Shown here: in pieces, positions 32,844 to 40,559 of the stretch
Layout: each line of letters starts with the position of its first letter
How positions within the stretch are numbered: position 1 is the stretch's first letter
Assembly: GCA_964567045.1 (NCBI GenBank)
Contig: CAZMLE010000013.1
Span: forward strand, 11,984-75,983
Length of the DNA stretch: 64,000 nt
Reading direction: 5' to 3'
Source: JAFNGF01 sp964567045
Lineage (GTDB): Bacteria; Planctomycetota; Phycisphaerae; Sedimentisphaerales; Anaerobacaceae
The notes under the pieces: generated by a model
Seen by the model: only the letters and a program-made list of their open reading frames with translations
Told to the model about the DNA's origin: nothing
Databases searched by the model: none
Translations under genes and position numbers: made by a program

Positions 32844-34261
32844 GTAGAAGACGGATTGTGTATCTTGGCTTGAGCGTTGGGTTGGCTATCTTGCTGAGCG
32901 GGCAGATGAGCGCGGCCGCGTCGAAGGCCGGTAAAAGTTTAACCGCAGAGAACGCAAAGACCGCCGAGAATAAAGATGTAATTAAAAACTCCGCGTACTC
33001 CGGGGTCTCTGCGGTAAATGCAAAGGCCGAATTTGTCGAGATGGAGAAACAACGGGTGATCATACTGGCGGATATCTCCAATGAGCCGGATGACGAGCAG
33101 TCGCTGGTACGTTTCTTGGTTTACTCCAACGAATATGATGCCGAAGGTATGATTGCCACCACATCCGTCTGGCTGAAGGACAAGGTTCGTCCGGACAAGA
33201 TTCAAGAAGCGGTGTTGGCGTATGGCCGGGTCCGAAATAACCTATTGAAACATGCCTCCGGATATCCGACAACGGAACACCTGCTGAGTGTAATCAAAGC
33301 AGGTCGCAGCGAATTTGGCTTAGATGGGGTGGGCCAGGGCAAGAGTTCAGGGGGTTCCCGTCACATAATTGCGGCCCTTGACAAGCCGGATAAACGGCTG
33401 GTGTGGGTCTGCGTGTGGGGTGGGGCCAACTGTCTGGCGCAGGCGTTGTGGGAGGTGAAATATACCCGAAGCACGGAAGAATTGGACGCTTTTGTATCCA
33501 AATTGCGGGTTTATACAATCTCCGACCAAGACAACTCGGGTCGTTGGATGCGAACCACTTTTGCGAATCTGTTTTATATCGTGAGCCCCAGCAGTGTGGA
33601 TAACCAGGAATATCATAAGGCGACCTGGACCGGCATTTCCGGTGATCGCCTTTATCAGAATGGGCCGAGGTCCGTCTCACGTCGCTCGTCGCTCGGGTCA
33701 CGGGCGACGGGTCACGGGCGACGGGTCACAGGTGACACCCCCTCTTTCTTGGCACTGATAAACAACGGTTTGGCAAGCCATATCAGCCCGTCGTATGGAG
33801 GCTGGGCAGGGCGTTACGTTCTCCACCAAACCTACGCCGAGACACGTCCTATCTGGACCAATACAAGAGGCAGTCGAGATACCGTAGTGGCAGAAAACGG
33901 GATGACCTGTACCTCTGACCAGGCAACTATATGGCGTTGGCGCGAGGCCTATCAGCATGATTTTGCCGCTCGGATCGACTGGTGCGTTGCCGATACGTTT
34001 GAAAAGGCCAACCACAATCCCGTTGCGGTTTTCCAGGGCGATAAAAGTAAGGCCCTGGCAAAGATGCGAGCGACATCTGGAGAGCGGGTGAATCTCAGTG
34101 CCGTGGCACGGCCATCTTGGCCGTGGACCCACGGGCTGGAAGCCCGTGCCACAAAGCATATTTTGTTGCTCCGCAGGTGCAAGAGCCGAATTCACTTCAT
34201 ATCATACTGGAAGTCAGGGATGATGGTCAGCCTTGCCTGTATAGTTATCGCAGAATCATAG
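32816..34261 (+). CDS. DUF1593 (nucleoside hydrolase-like) secreted protein, repeat-damaged
   Basis: A DUF1593 protein, often annotated as cellulose-binding and related in fold to nucleoside hydrolases. Core motifs: RVIILADISNEPDDEQSLVR, YDAEGMIATTSVWLKD, LVWVCVWGGANCLAQALWEV, YTISDQDNSGRWMRTTFANL and DTPSFLALINNGL. The start is uncertain because repeats cover it; GTG 32816 keeps a signal peptide (GLSVGLAILLSGQMSAAAS) and the frame is open back to 32684. Repeat-derived parts: TAENAKTAENKDVIK at about 32941-33016, SVSRRSSLGSRATGHGRRVT (family E, 33673-33736), which replaces a stretch normally present, and a family A element (34103-34152). After this last element the native C-terminus continues in another frame (YFVAPQVQEP ... 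SLHIILEVRDDGQPCLYSYR) up to a TAG at 34279, so the gene is frameshifted near its end. Confidence 0.72.
   Translation: MVCALGGKNSRRRIVYLGLSVGLAILLSGQMSAAASKAGKSLTAENAKTAENKDVIKNSAYSGVSAVNAKAEFVEMEKQRVIILADISNEPDDEQSLVRFLVYSNEYDAEGMIATTSVWLKDKVRPDKIQEAVLAYGRVRNNLLKHASGYPTTEHLLSVIKAGRSEFGLDGVGQGKSSGGSRHIIAALDKPDKRLVWVCVWGGANCLAQALWEVKYTRSTEELDAFVSKLRVYTISDQDNSGRWMRTTFANLFYIVSPSSVDNQEYHKATWTGISGDRLYQNGPRSVSRRSSLGSRATGHGRRVTGDTPSFLALINNGLASHISPSYGGWAGRYVLHQTYAETRPIWTNTRGSRDTVVAENGMTCTSDQATIWRWREAYQHDFAARIDWCVADTFEKANHNPVAVFQGDKSKALAKMRATSGERVNLSAVARPSWPWTHGLEARATKHILLLRRCKSRIHFISYWKSGMMVSLACIVIAES
32941..33016. repeat. ACCGCAGAGAACGC...CTCTGCGGTAA dispersed repeat, copy 2 (in-frame)
   Basis: Outer arms ACCGCAGAGA and TCTCTGCGGT are complementary. 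It inserts about 25 residues (LTAENAKTAENK...) just after the signal peptide of the DUF1593 protein. Confidence 0.65.
33673..33736. repeat. Family E element, copy E4 (in-frame, replaces native residues)
   Basis: GTCGCTCGTCGCTCGGGTCA followed by CGGGCGACGGGT units. It lies between LYQNGP and DTPSFL, where DUF1593 proteins normally have some 30-40 other residues. Confidence 0.75.
34103..34152. repeat. Family A element, copy A8 (at a frame change)
   Basis: Read as VARPSWPWTHGLEARAT. Native DUF1593 sequence resumes directly after it, but in another frame. Confidence 0.88.
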
Positions 34262-34283
34262 TCACTATCGAAGGCAAGTAGAA

Positions 34284-35211
34284 ATGCGGTTACGTTATGT
34301 CTTGTGCGTGATCGTCTGGCTTAGTGGCAGCACCTCGATTGCGCTCGGGGTGCTGAGCCTGTCGAACCACTCTGGTCGAGCAGCAGAGAGAGGCTTGACC
34401 AACACGTCGGCCAATTCCTATGTTAAGCTGCGGAGCGTCGATATCGATGCCGTGCGGTGGACCGACGGGTTCTGGGCCGAGAGGTTTGAGTGGTGCCATA
34501 AGGTTGCGATTCCCAACATGTGGCGGCTGCTCGGTGACCCCGAGATCAGCCATGCCTTTGAGAACTTCCTGGTGACTGCCGGCGTAAAACAGGGCACCCA
34601 CCGAGGGCCGAAATGGCACGACGGCGCATCCCCGGATGGGTCGAAGGCCCACTCATCGATTCAACTGGTGCATCAGACCTACGGCAGAGCGCACCAGCTA
34701 CCGAATGTCACGGCCTATAACGAATCGTGCGGCATGGTCGGCTTCGTTTTGTGGAATTGGCGCATGCTAGCGATCACGGCGCAGGTCCGCTTTGCCGATC
34801 TGCTTGAGCTGGCGCTCTGTAATAGTGTGCTGGCGACTATCAGTCTCGATGGGAAGGAGTTTTTCTATGCCAATCCGCTACGGCGAGTTGCCCCCGACCG
34901 GAGGGGGGTATGCCATTCGAGCTGCGCTGGTCACGCAAACGGGAACCGTATACAAGCTGCTTCTGCCCCGCGGCCACCAGCGAAGCGCGTGGCGTGGCCA
35001 GCGCAGCTCGTGGCTAAGCCACAAGCTGCGGGGGGCAGTCACGGTGTTGGAGGGAAAGGCTCGTATTCTTGCCGACGGTAGCTGGAACAATACCCTCTAT
35101 CGAAAGATATCTGCCCAGGAGGCAAAAATGGTTGATGTTCGCTTGATCCCTTACTACGCCTGGGGCAACAGGGGCGATTCCGAGATGACGGTCTGGATAC
35201 CTCTGAGATAA
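34284..35211 (+). pseudogene. GH127-type beta-L-arabinofuranosidase remnant
   Basis: From ATG 34284 a signal peptide (YVLCVIVWLSGSTSIALG) leads into a GH127 start (VDIDAVRWTDGFWAERFEWC, IPNMWRLLGDPEISHAFENF). The central catalytic barrel is mostly gone: after GTHRGPKWHDG the sequence jumps to HQLPNVTAYNESCGMVGFVL and ISLDGKEFFYANPL, which in the family lie some 300 residues later. The frame is then lost; the true C-terminus is in the +1 frame (VLEGKARILADG, VDVRLIPYYAWGNRGDSEMT, VWIPL) ending at 35211. Full-length relatives have over 600 residues. Palindromic material at about 34965-35035 (CCCCGCGGCC...) and at 34335-34380 marks breakpoints. The enzyme would have released arabinose from arabinan or pectin side chains; this copy is dead. 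Confidence 0.8.
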
Positions 35212-35225
35212 GCTGGGAGACTTCT

Positions 35226-36863
35226 GTGTCCAAGAGATTCATTTTCTTGGTGGTGGGCATAGTCGTAGTTGGAACCACCAGTGCAACTGAAGCGCAGAAA
35301 CAATGCAGTTCGATGTTCGTCCTCGATGCAAACATCTTTAAGCATCACGTTGATTTTTTCAACACGATGGAGCCGGAAAACATCGTTAATTACATCTCGA
35401 ATCAGCAGTCATGGGCGTGGATGAAAGATAATATTCCGTTCTCCGCTTGGGGATGCCTTACGGCATTTGAGTGTCCTGACAAGGGCTTCGAGCAGATCTA
35501 TTATTTTGGTTCCCGCGGAGCGGGGTCCCGATGGTGGACGTTTCGCAAGCATATCAAGAAGACGCCGGACGGTTTTGTTTTCACCGAGTTTCTCGACAAG
35601 GTCGGTCACAGCGGAAAATACAATACGATAAGCTGTGCGCTGGGCCATCATATTTACGAGGGCACGTGGCTGCGTGACAAGCAGTATATTGACGATCATG
35701 TCCGGTTCTGGTACGTGGGTCATCCCCGCTTGCGCGGGGACAGGCTTGCCCCTGCGCAGGCAGGGGGCAACCTACAGCCGCATTTTCACCAATACAGCAA
35801 CTGGGGGACATGGGCACTGTACCGCAGGTATCTGGTGAACCAGGACAAGGCATTTGTTGTGAGGTTGCTGGATGCTTTCATATGCGATTACCAAGCGTGG
35901 ACGAAGGAACAAGGCCTGGAGAACGGCCTGCTCTGGCAATATGATGTGCGTGACGGGATGGAGGAGTCGATCAGCGGGTCGCGAAAGGTCAAGAACGCCC
36001 GGCCTCCTTTGAATAGCTACATGTATGCCAACGCCGTGGCGATATCAAAGGTGGCGGAAATGGCCGGTAGCGAGGCAATTGCCAGAGAATATGCCCAGAA
36101 AACAGCTAGGCTCAAGTCTCTCATTCAGGATCTGATGTGGGATGGGGAGGCAAAGTTCTTCAAAGTGCGGCGTCCGGACGGCGAGCTGGCGGATGTGAGG
36201 GAGGAGATTGGGTTCATCCCGTGGTATTTTGATCTGCCGGAGCCCGGGTACGAGCAGGCCTGGCAGCAGCTTGTGGACGCGCAAGGATTCAAGGCACCGA
36301 TGGGTATAACGACCGCTGAACGGAGGCATCCTCAGTTTAGAAGTCACGGTGTGGGGACGTGCGAGTGGGATGGTGCAGTTTGGCCATACGCGACCAGCCA
36401 GACGCTCGTGGGCCTGGCGAACATCCTTCGCAACTACCAGCAGCGATACGTGACCAAGGCGGACTACTTCGATGCCATTCTGACATACGCCCGATCTCAC
36501 CAGTACAGGGGCAAGCCATATATCGGGGAGTATCTTGATGAACGAAACGGCAAGTGGCTGACGCCGGATTCAGATCGAAGCCGGTATTACAATCACTCCA
36601 CTTTCTGCGACTTGGTGATCGGTGGGCTGGTGGGACTTGTGCCTCGGGAAGATAGTACGGTCCTGGTTGATCCTTTGATCCCTGCGGATACGTGGGACTG
36701 GTTCTGTCTTGATAATGTGCGTTATCATGGGCGAGCACTGGCTATCTTGTGGGACCGAAGCGGCCAAAAATACCGCAAGGGAAGAGGTCTTTACGTCTTT
36801 GCCGACGGCACGGAAATTACCCGATCGGATGAGCTGACGCGTGTTACAGGTAAGCTTCCCTGA
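35226..36863 (+). CDS. Secreted six-hairpin (MGH1-like) glycoside hydrolase with three repeat insertions
   Basis: A 545-residue protein starting at GTG 35226 with a signal peptide (IFLVVGIVVVGTTSATEA). The (alpha/alpha)6-type domain is recognised by RWWTFRKHIKKTPDGFVFTE, KYNTISCALGHHIYEGTWLR, HFHQYSNWGTWALYRRYLV, LENGLLWQYDVRDGMEESIS, NSYMYANAVAISKVAEMAG, EIGFIPWYFDLPE and TCEWDGAVWPYATSQTLVGL. It is probably an exo-acting plant-glycan enzyme working with the PL1/GH127 neighbours. Three unrelated elements are inserted in frame: SAWGCLTA (family G, 35442-35465), GSRGAGS (family C, 35509-35530) and HPRLRGDRLAPAQAG (family B, 35722-35767). The family sequence joins cleanly if they are removed (NIPF|ECPDKGFEQIYY|RWWTF; WYVG|NLQPHFH). 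Confidence 0.82.
   Translation: MSKRFIFLVVGIVVVGTTSATEAQKQCSSMFVLDANIFKHHVDFFNTMEPENIVNYISNQQSWAWMKDNIPFSAWGCLTAFECPDKGFEQIYYFGSRGAGSRWWTFRKHIKKTPDGFVFTEFLDKVGHSGKYNTISCALGHHIYEGTWLRDKQYIDDHVRFWYVGHPRLRGDRLAPAQAGGNLQPHFHQYSNWGTWALYRRYLVNQDKAFVVRLLDAFICDYQAWTKEQGLENGLLWQYDVRDGMEESISGSRKVKNARPPLNSYMYANAVAISKVAEMAGSEAIAREYAQKTARLKSLIQDLMWDGEAKFFKVRRPDGELADVREEIGFIPWYFDLPEPGYEQAWQQLVDAQGFKAPMGITTAERRHPQFRSHGVGTCEWDGAVWPYATSQTLVGLANILRNYQQRYVTKADYFDAILTYARSHQYRGKPYIGEYLDERNGKWLTPDSDRSRYYNHSTFCDLVIGGLVGLVPREDSTVLVDPLIPADTWDWFCLDNVRYHGRALAILWDRSGQKYRKGRGLYVFADGTEITRSDELTRVTGKLP
35442..35465. repeat. Family G element, copy G5 (in-frame)
   Basis: Starts TCCGCTTGGGG and ends CTTACGGCA, one base different from the other copies. 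Encodes SAWGCLTA. Confidence 0.88.
35509..35530. repeat. Family C palindrome, copy C6 (in-frame)
   Basis: TTCCCGCGGAGCGGGGTCCC in the six-hairpin hydrolase, read as GSRGAGS. Confidence 0.83.
35722..35767. repeat. Family B element, copy B4 (in-frame)
   Basis: Reverse orientation of B1 and B2 on the plus strand. Because this gene is on the plus strand, the encoded peptide is again PRLRGDRLAPAQAG. Confidence 0.87.
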
Positions 36864-36924
36864 TTTGTAGGCCCTCAGAGTGACTGCAAAAATCAATCAG
36901 TTTGAGACAACTTGGCAGCCGTAC

Positions 36925-36948
36925 TCCGCTTGGGGATGCCTAACGGCA
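36925..36948. repeat. Family G element, copy G1 (intergenic)
   Basis: 24-bp sequence starting TCCGCTTGGGG and ending CTAACGGCA with an internal TGCC/GGCA stem. Identical to G2, G3 and G4. Confidence 0.9.
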
Positions 36949-36987
36949 GATGGGCTTTAATCCATGGGGTATGAAGATGTGAGCCAC

Positions 36988-37045
36988 GTGGCATGGGCTT
37001 CCAGCCCATGAAATCGACAGCCCACGCCCAGGATGGGCGTGCCAC
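36988..37045. repeat. Family A element, copy A9 (intergenic)
   Basis: Diverged A element with a GCATGGGCTTCCAGCCCATG hairpin and CACGCCCAGGATGGGCGTG hairpin, just upstream of the antitoxin-like gene. Confidence 0.82.
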
Positions 37046-37082
37046 ACTTGACTTGCCAGCACTTGCAGGATATACTAATTCT

Positions 37083-37316
37083 ATGACCAGCAAAGAGATA
37101 GCAATCAAGATTATCTCCGCTTGGGGATGCCTAACGGCACAGGACCTGCCTGATTCAGTGACTTGGGCTGATATGGCTTGGCCATCCCTGATCGGGATTG
37201 AGGAACGAATCCGCTTCGTTGCGGCCATTGACAGGGGCTTGGCCGATATCAAATCCGGCAAAATCGTGCCGCATAAGGAAGTGAAAGAAAGTCTCAAGAA
37301 ATGGCTTTCCAGATAG
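37083..37316 (+). CDS. Antitoxin-like small protein carrying a family G insertion
   Basis: A 77-residue protein. The C-terminal part (IEERIRFVAAIDRGLADIKS, GKIVPHKEVKESLKKWLSR) resembles small antitoxin/addiction-module proteins whose tail often reads GLADxxxGRVVPHEEV. The N-terminal MTSKEIAIKII should run on to DLPDSVTWADM, but a 24-bp family G element (37116-37139) places SAWGCLTA in between without breaking the frame. I chose the ATG at 37083 (AGGA about 11 bases upstream); the longer frame begins inside repeat A9. No toxin gene follows, since 37317-37486 contains only two more G elements, so this is an orphan and its function is uncertain. Confidence 0.6.
   Translation: MTSKEIAIKIISAWGCLTAQDLPDSVTWADMAWPSLIGIEERIRFVAAIDRGLADIKSGKIVPHKEVKESLKKWLSR
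37116..37139. repeat. Family G element, copy G2 (in-frame)
   Basis: Encodes SAWGCLTA in the antitoxin-like protein, the same peptide in the same frame as G5. Confidence 0.9.
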
Positions 37317-37362
37317 TCTGGTCGTAAACAGCGGTTGAAGACCTGAGAGGAATCGTTCAATA

Positions 37363-37386
37363 TCCGCTTGGGGATGCCTAACGGCA
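37363..37386. repeat. Family G element, copy G3 (intergenic)
   Basis: Identical 24-bp copy, 47 bp after the antitoxin-like gene. Confidence 0.9.
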
Positions 37387-37425
37387 CTTGCCTTCGCTTG
37401 GAATCGAGACAGGAATAACTTGCAG

Positions 37426-37449
37426 TCCGCTTGGGGATGCCTAACGGCA
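37426..37449. repeat. Family G element, copy G4 (intergenic)
   Basis: Identical copy 63 bp from G3, just before the 3' end of the histidine kinase gene. Confidence 0.9.
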
Positions 37450-37486
37450 GATGGGGTTGCTATTCTGGAAATTAGCCCCTGTTGTG

Positions 37487-39571
37487 TTACGCCCTGCGAG
37501 CGGTCAAGCCGACTCTGAAGATTGCTCCTGTGGGCTTAGCGGTAAGGATTTCCACAAAGCCGTTGTGTGCCTGAGCAAATTTTTTCACAAGTGCCAATCC
37601 CAGGCCCGTGCCGGCAGTTTCACGAGTAGCTTCGCAGCCGCAGCGATAGAACTGCTCAAAGACTTTCTTTCGCTGGCGATGCGGCACGCCCGGGCCATGG
37701 TCTTCGACCTCAATCGTGACGAATTGAGCGTCACTTGCGGTCCGAACCGTAATAGTTCTGTCCTCGGCGCTGCGTGCGTACTTGATTGCGTTATCCAGCA
37801 GATTGACCACTATCTGAGTGACAGCATCGCGGTCAAAAGCCGCTTGCGTAAGCTCACCGAATTCCTTCCTTATAGAAAAGCCGTTCTCTGCCGCGTAAGG
37901 CGTCATCATTTCGACAACCTCTGCGATACAGGCGTTGATGTCACCGAGGCTGAACGTATACTTTTTCCGGCCTCTCTGGATTCTGGAAAAGTCCAGCACG
38001 TTCTCTATTAGTCGGCTGAGCCTTTCGCTTTCCTGCCGCATGCTTTTGTAGTATTCAGTCAGCTTGTCTTTAGACTTCACCCAGTTCTTTTCCAGCATTT
38101 CCGAGTACATCCGGATTGATGTCAGTGGCGTTCTAAGCTCGTGTGAGACAGCCGATATGAAGTCGTCCTTTTTTTGTGCCAGTTTGATTTGTGCCCGTGC
38201 GGCCAGCCACAAGCTACCCAGTGCCAGCGTTACCGCCAGAAGCACCACCGTAATAATGCTGAAATACCAGTTTCGAATCTGACTTATCTGTTTAGCTATC
38301 CAGGCAGGATCGGCCTCTTTGAGCTTTAATATCAAGTCCCCAAAGCCAAAGTCCAATACGGCGGTGTAAGCCGCTGCTTTGTCAACATCACCCTCTACCG
38401 TTCCGGCACCTGTTGTTTGAACCAACTCGAAGGTCATTCCTTCACGCATGAATCGCTCTGCGGATTCCTGGACTTCCGCGATTAGCTGTTTTTCATTGAG
38501 TTGAAATCCCTGCAACAAATGTCTATCTTCGATTTGCACGTGCCGCAGCAGAAAAACCTGTCCTCCAAATACAGATTGTTGAGCGTCCTTGCTGGGAACA
38601 ACCAAAGGCACGAATGGCTCGATCCGAATCTGCACGGTTTCAGTTTGGCCCGGCTCGCCAGGTCCGCTTGCGGCCGATTGCTGAGCAGGAGGCTGGGCCG
38701 TATGCTGCAGCTCTCGCACGTCACCTCGAGCTACTTCTGCCTGGACAGCCGGTCTTTGGCGCATTAACTTGCTTTGCGCTTCAAGCTCCTGGCTCTGAAT
38801 CCGCTGTCGCGCGTCCTCGGCGGCTGTCCGCTGCCGGACTTGATCGGTGTTCTGAGCTACGTTAGAGGTCACGAGTGAACGTGGCTGGTTAATAACCTGC
38901 GTTTGCCCAGACACATCCCGGAAGCTCTCGATGGTATATTCTTTCTTGCGACTGGCTTTGGCCTGAGTTTGTTGCTCTTTGCCTTCGGTGACTTTTTGGT
39001 CTTTGCTGAGTCCCTTCGTATCGGCCCAGAAAGAATCTGAGGCAGGTTTTGCAGACGGATATGACATTGCGGACACGCTGGAAGGAAACTTGAATCCACC
39101 CGAAGCGGAGCTCAACGCAGGCAGCAGGTTCTGCTTGATGTTGTTTAGGTAAGCATCGACCTTGCCGGCTTGCTCGTCTTGCCGGCCCTGTCGCAATTGT
39201 TCTGCCCTATAGTACGGAGTGACAATAGTACCGTCCGGCTCGACCTGAAAGTTGCCATACGCCAGGTCGTTCTCCAGCCGGTTGCCCAGCGGCGAACGCA
39301 GCAACGGCATCTGTTGCTGATCGGCCACCACGTTCTCAGGCACATAGTAGTATTGGTAGTCAGTCCAGGGACGCTGTTGTTCTCTCTGCATAAACTCATC
39401 CAGCTTTCGTTTGACGTCCTGCCGGATTTGTTCCGCCACTTCGGCGAATTGGCCCAGCCGGGCCCCCTCCAGTCCCTGTGCCCGTATCTCGATGGCGCGG
39501 TATCCCAGCCAGCACAATCCGCACACAGCAGAAAGAATTATCGCAGACAGAATAGATAGGCGTACGTACAT
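37487..39571 (-). CDS. Sensor histidine kinase
   Basis: A 694-residue membrane kinase. TM1 is at about 5-27, a large periplasmic sensor region of about 415 residues (Gln-rich in the middle) follows, and TM2 is at about 445-468 (FSIITVVLLAVTLALGSLWL). The cytoplasmic part has the HisKA domain (FISAVSHELRTPLTSIRMYS, phospho-His in SHELRTP), N box (VVNLLDNAIKYA), G1 (VEDHGPGVP) and G2 (GTGLGLALVKKFA). The sensor region is unrecognised. It is downstream of the OmpR-type regulator on the same strand; the 47-bp gap holds a family C palindrome that reaches to within eight bases of its ATG. Confidence 0.93.
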   Translation of the reverse strand: MYVRLSILSAIILSAVCGLCWLGYRAIEIRAQGLEGARLGQFAEVAEQIRQDVKRKLDEFMQREQQRPWTDYQYYYVPENVVADQQQMPLLRSPLGNRLENDLAYGNFQVEPDGTIVTPYYRAEQLRQGRQDEQAGKVDAYLNNIKQNLLPALSSASGGFKFPSSVSAMSYPSAKPASDSFWADTKGLSKDQKVTEGKEQQTQAKASRKKEYTIESFRDVSGQTQVINQPRSLVTSNVAQNTDQVRQRTAAEDARQRIQSQELEAQSKLMRQRPAVQAEVARGDVRELQHTAQPPAQQSAASGPGEPGQTETVQIRIEPFVPLVVPSKDAQQSVFGGQVFLLRHVQIEDRHLLQGFQLNEKQLIAEVQESAERFMREGMTFELVQTTGAGTVEGDVDKAAAYTAVLDFGFGDLILKLKEADPAWIAKQISQIRNWYFSIITVVLLAVTLALGSLWLAARAQIKLAQKKDDFISAVSHELRTPLTSIRMYSEMLEKNWVKSKDKLTEYYKSMRQESERLSRLIENVLDFSRIQRGRKKYTFSLGDINACIAEVVEMMTPYAAENGFSIRKEFGELTQAAFDRDAVTQIVVNLLDNAIKYARSAEDRTITVRTASDAQFVTIEVEDHGPGVPHRQRKKVFEQFYRCGCEATRETAGTGLGLALVKKFAQAHNGFVEILTAKPTGAIFRVGLTARRA

Positions 39572-39578
39572 TTAATGT

Positions 39579-39598
39579 TCCCGCAAAGCGGGGTCCCT
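39579..39598. repeat. Family C palindrome, copy C7 (intergenic)
   Basis: TTCCCGCAAAGCGGGGTCCC between response regulator and kinase genes. The hairpin could mask the kinase ribosome-binding site or buffer the junction. Confidence 0.85.
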
Positions 39599-39618
39599 GC
39601 TTCTATCGACCTCGGCAA

Positions 39619-40317
39619 CTAAACTTCATACTTATAGCCTGCACCTCTGACCGTCTTGATGATCGTTGGATTAGCAGTGTCCGGCTCGATTTTGCTCCTT
39701 AGCTTTGCGATGTGCATATCCATTGTTCTGGTGCCTAAATCGGTCAACGTATCGTGCCAGACTTCTTTATACAGTTCTTCTCTGCTGATGACCCGATTCG
39801 GATTGGCGGCAAAATACTGAATGATTGCTGCCTCGCGTTTGGTGATTTCTATTTCTTTATCCTTGCGTCTGGCTTTAAGTGCTCCGACATCGATATCCAA
39901 ATCTGCAAACCTGAAAGTCTGACCGACCGCTCGCGCAGGATCTGTTCTTCGCAACACGGCCCTAATTCTTGCCAGCATTTCTGCGAGCGAAAACGGCTTG
40001 GTAATGTAGTCATCGGCGCCCAGGTCCAGCCCCTTTATTCTTTCTTTTTCTTGTCCTCTGGCCGTCACCATAATAATAGGGGTCTGCAGGGCGTTCTGCC
40101 GCCATATAGAGCACAGTTGCTCGCCGCTAATTTTCGGCAGCATCAGGTCAAGCAGAATCAAATCAAACTTACCCTCGCTTACAATGCGTTTTGCCTCCAG
40201 CCCGTCTACGGCCGGCGTGACCGTAAAGCCGTGAAACTCGAGAAAATCTATTAGGGCAGTCCGAATTTTCTGCTCATCTTCAACTACCAGTATGTGCGCA
40301 TTTTCTTCCGAAGCCAT
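39619..40317 (-). CDS. OmpR/PhoB-type response regulator
   Basis: A 232-residue regulator with a receiver domain (ILVVEDEQKIRTALIDFLEF; phospho-Asp in FDLILLDLMLPKISG; Thr in IIMVTARGQ; Lys in DDYITKPFSLAEM) and a C-terminal winged helix (ITKREAAIIQYFAANPNRVI, SREELYKEVWHDT, TRTMDMHIAKLRSKIE, TVRGAGYKYEV). The ATG at 40317 has AGGA about eight bases upstream. It is the partner of the histidine kinase 47 bp downstream. Confidence 0.95.
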   Translation of the reverse strand: MASEENAHILVVEDEQKIRTALIDFLEFHGFTVTPAVDGLEAKRIVSEGKFDLILLDLMLPKISGEQLCSIWRQNALQTPIIMVTARGQEKERIKGLDLGADDYITKPFSLAEMLARIRAVLRRTDPARAVGQTFRFADLDIDVGALKARRKDKEIEITKREAAIIQYFAANPNRVISREELYKEVWHDTLTDLGTRTMDMHIAKLRSKIEPDTANPTIIKTVRGAGYKYEV

Positions 40318-40559
40318 ATATATCCTCATTTATATTATAAGCCAAACTTGGGCATAGGATTCGTAAATGTTTTGTAAAAAAAGAATGAAGAACCGAACAC
40401 AAACGTTCATACTTGCCGCTGCGACAACCGCCTTATTGACTGCTGGCGTTATCGCTGAGGCCCGGTTGCGGAAAAATGAAGTTGCTTCGGTAGCCTCATG
40501 TTGTATGATATTCGCAAAATAACTTCACAAAAAAGAGTTTTAAGATTGGGAGAGCAATT

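Noticed and set aside
34792..35211. Independent 139-codon gene on the plus strand
   Set aside because: Its second half is the GH127 C-terminus and its first half overlaps the GH127 remnant in another frame, so it belongs to the pseudogene.
36925..37449. CRISPR array
   Set aside because: The four 24-bp repeats have unequal spacing (about 167, 223 and 39 bp between copies), one lies inside a gene, and no cas gene is present.
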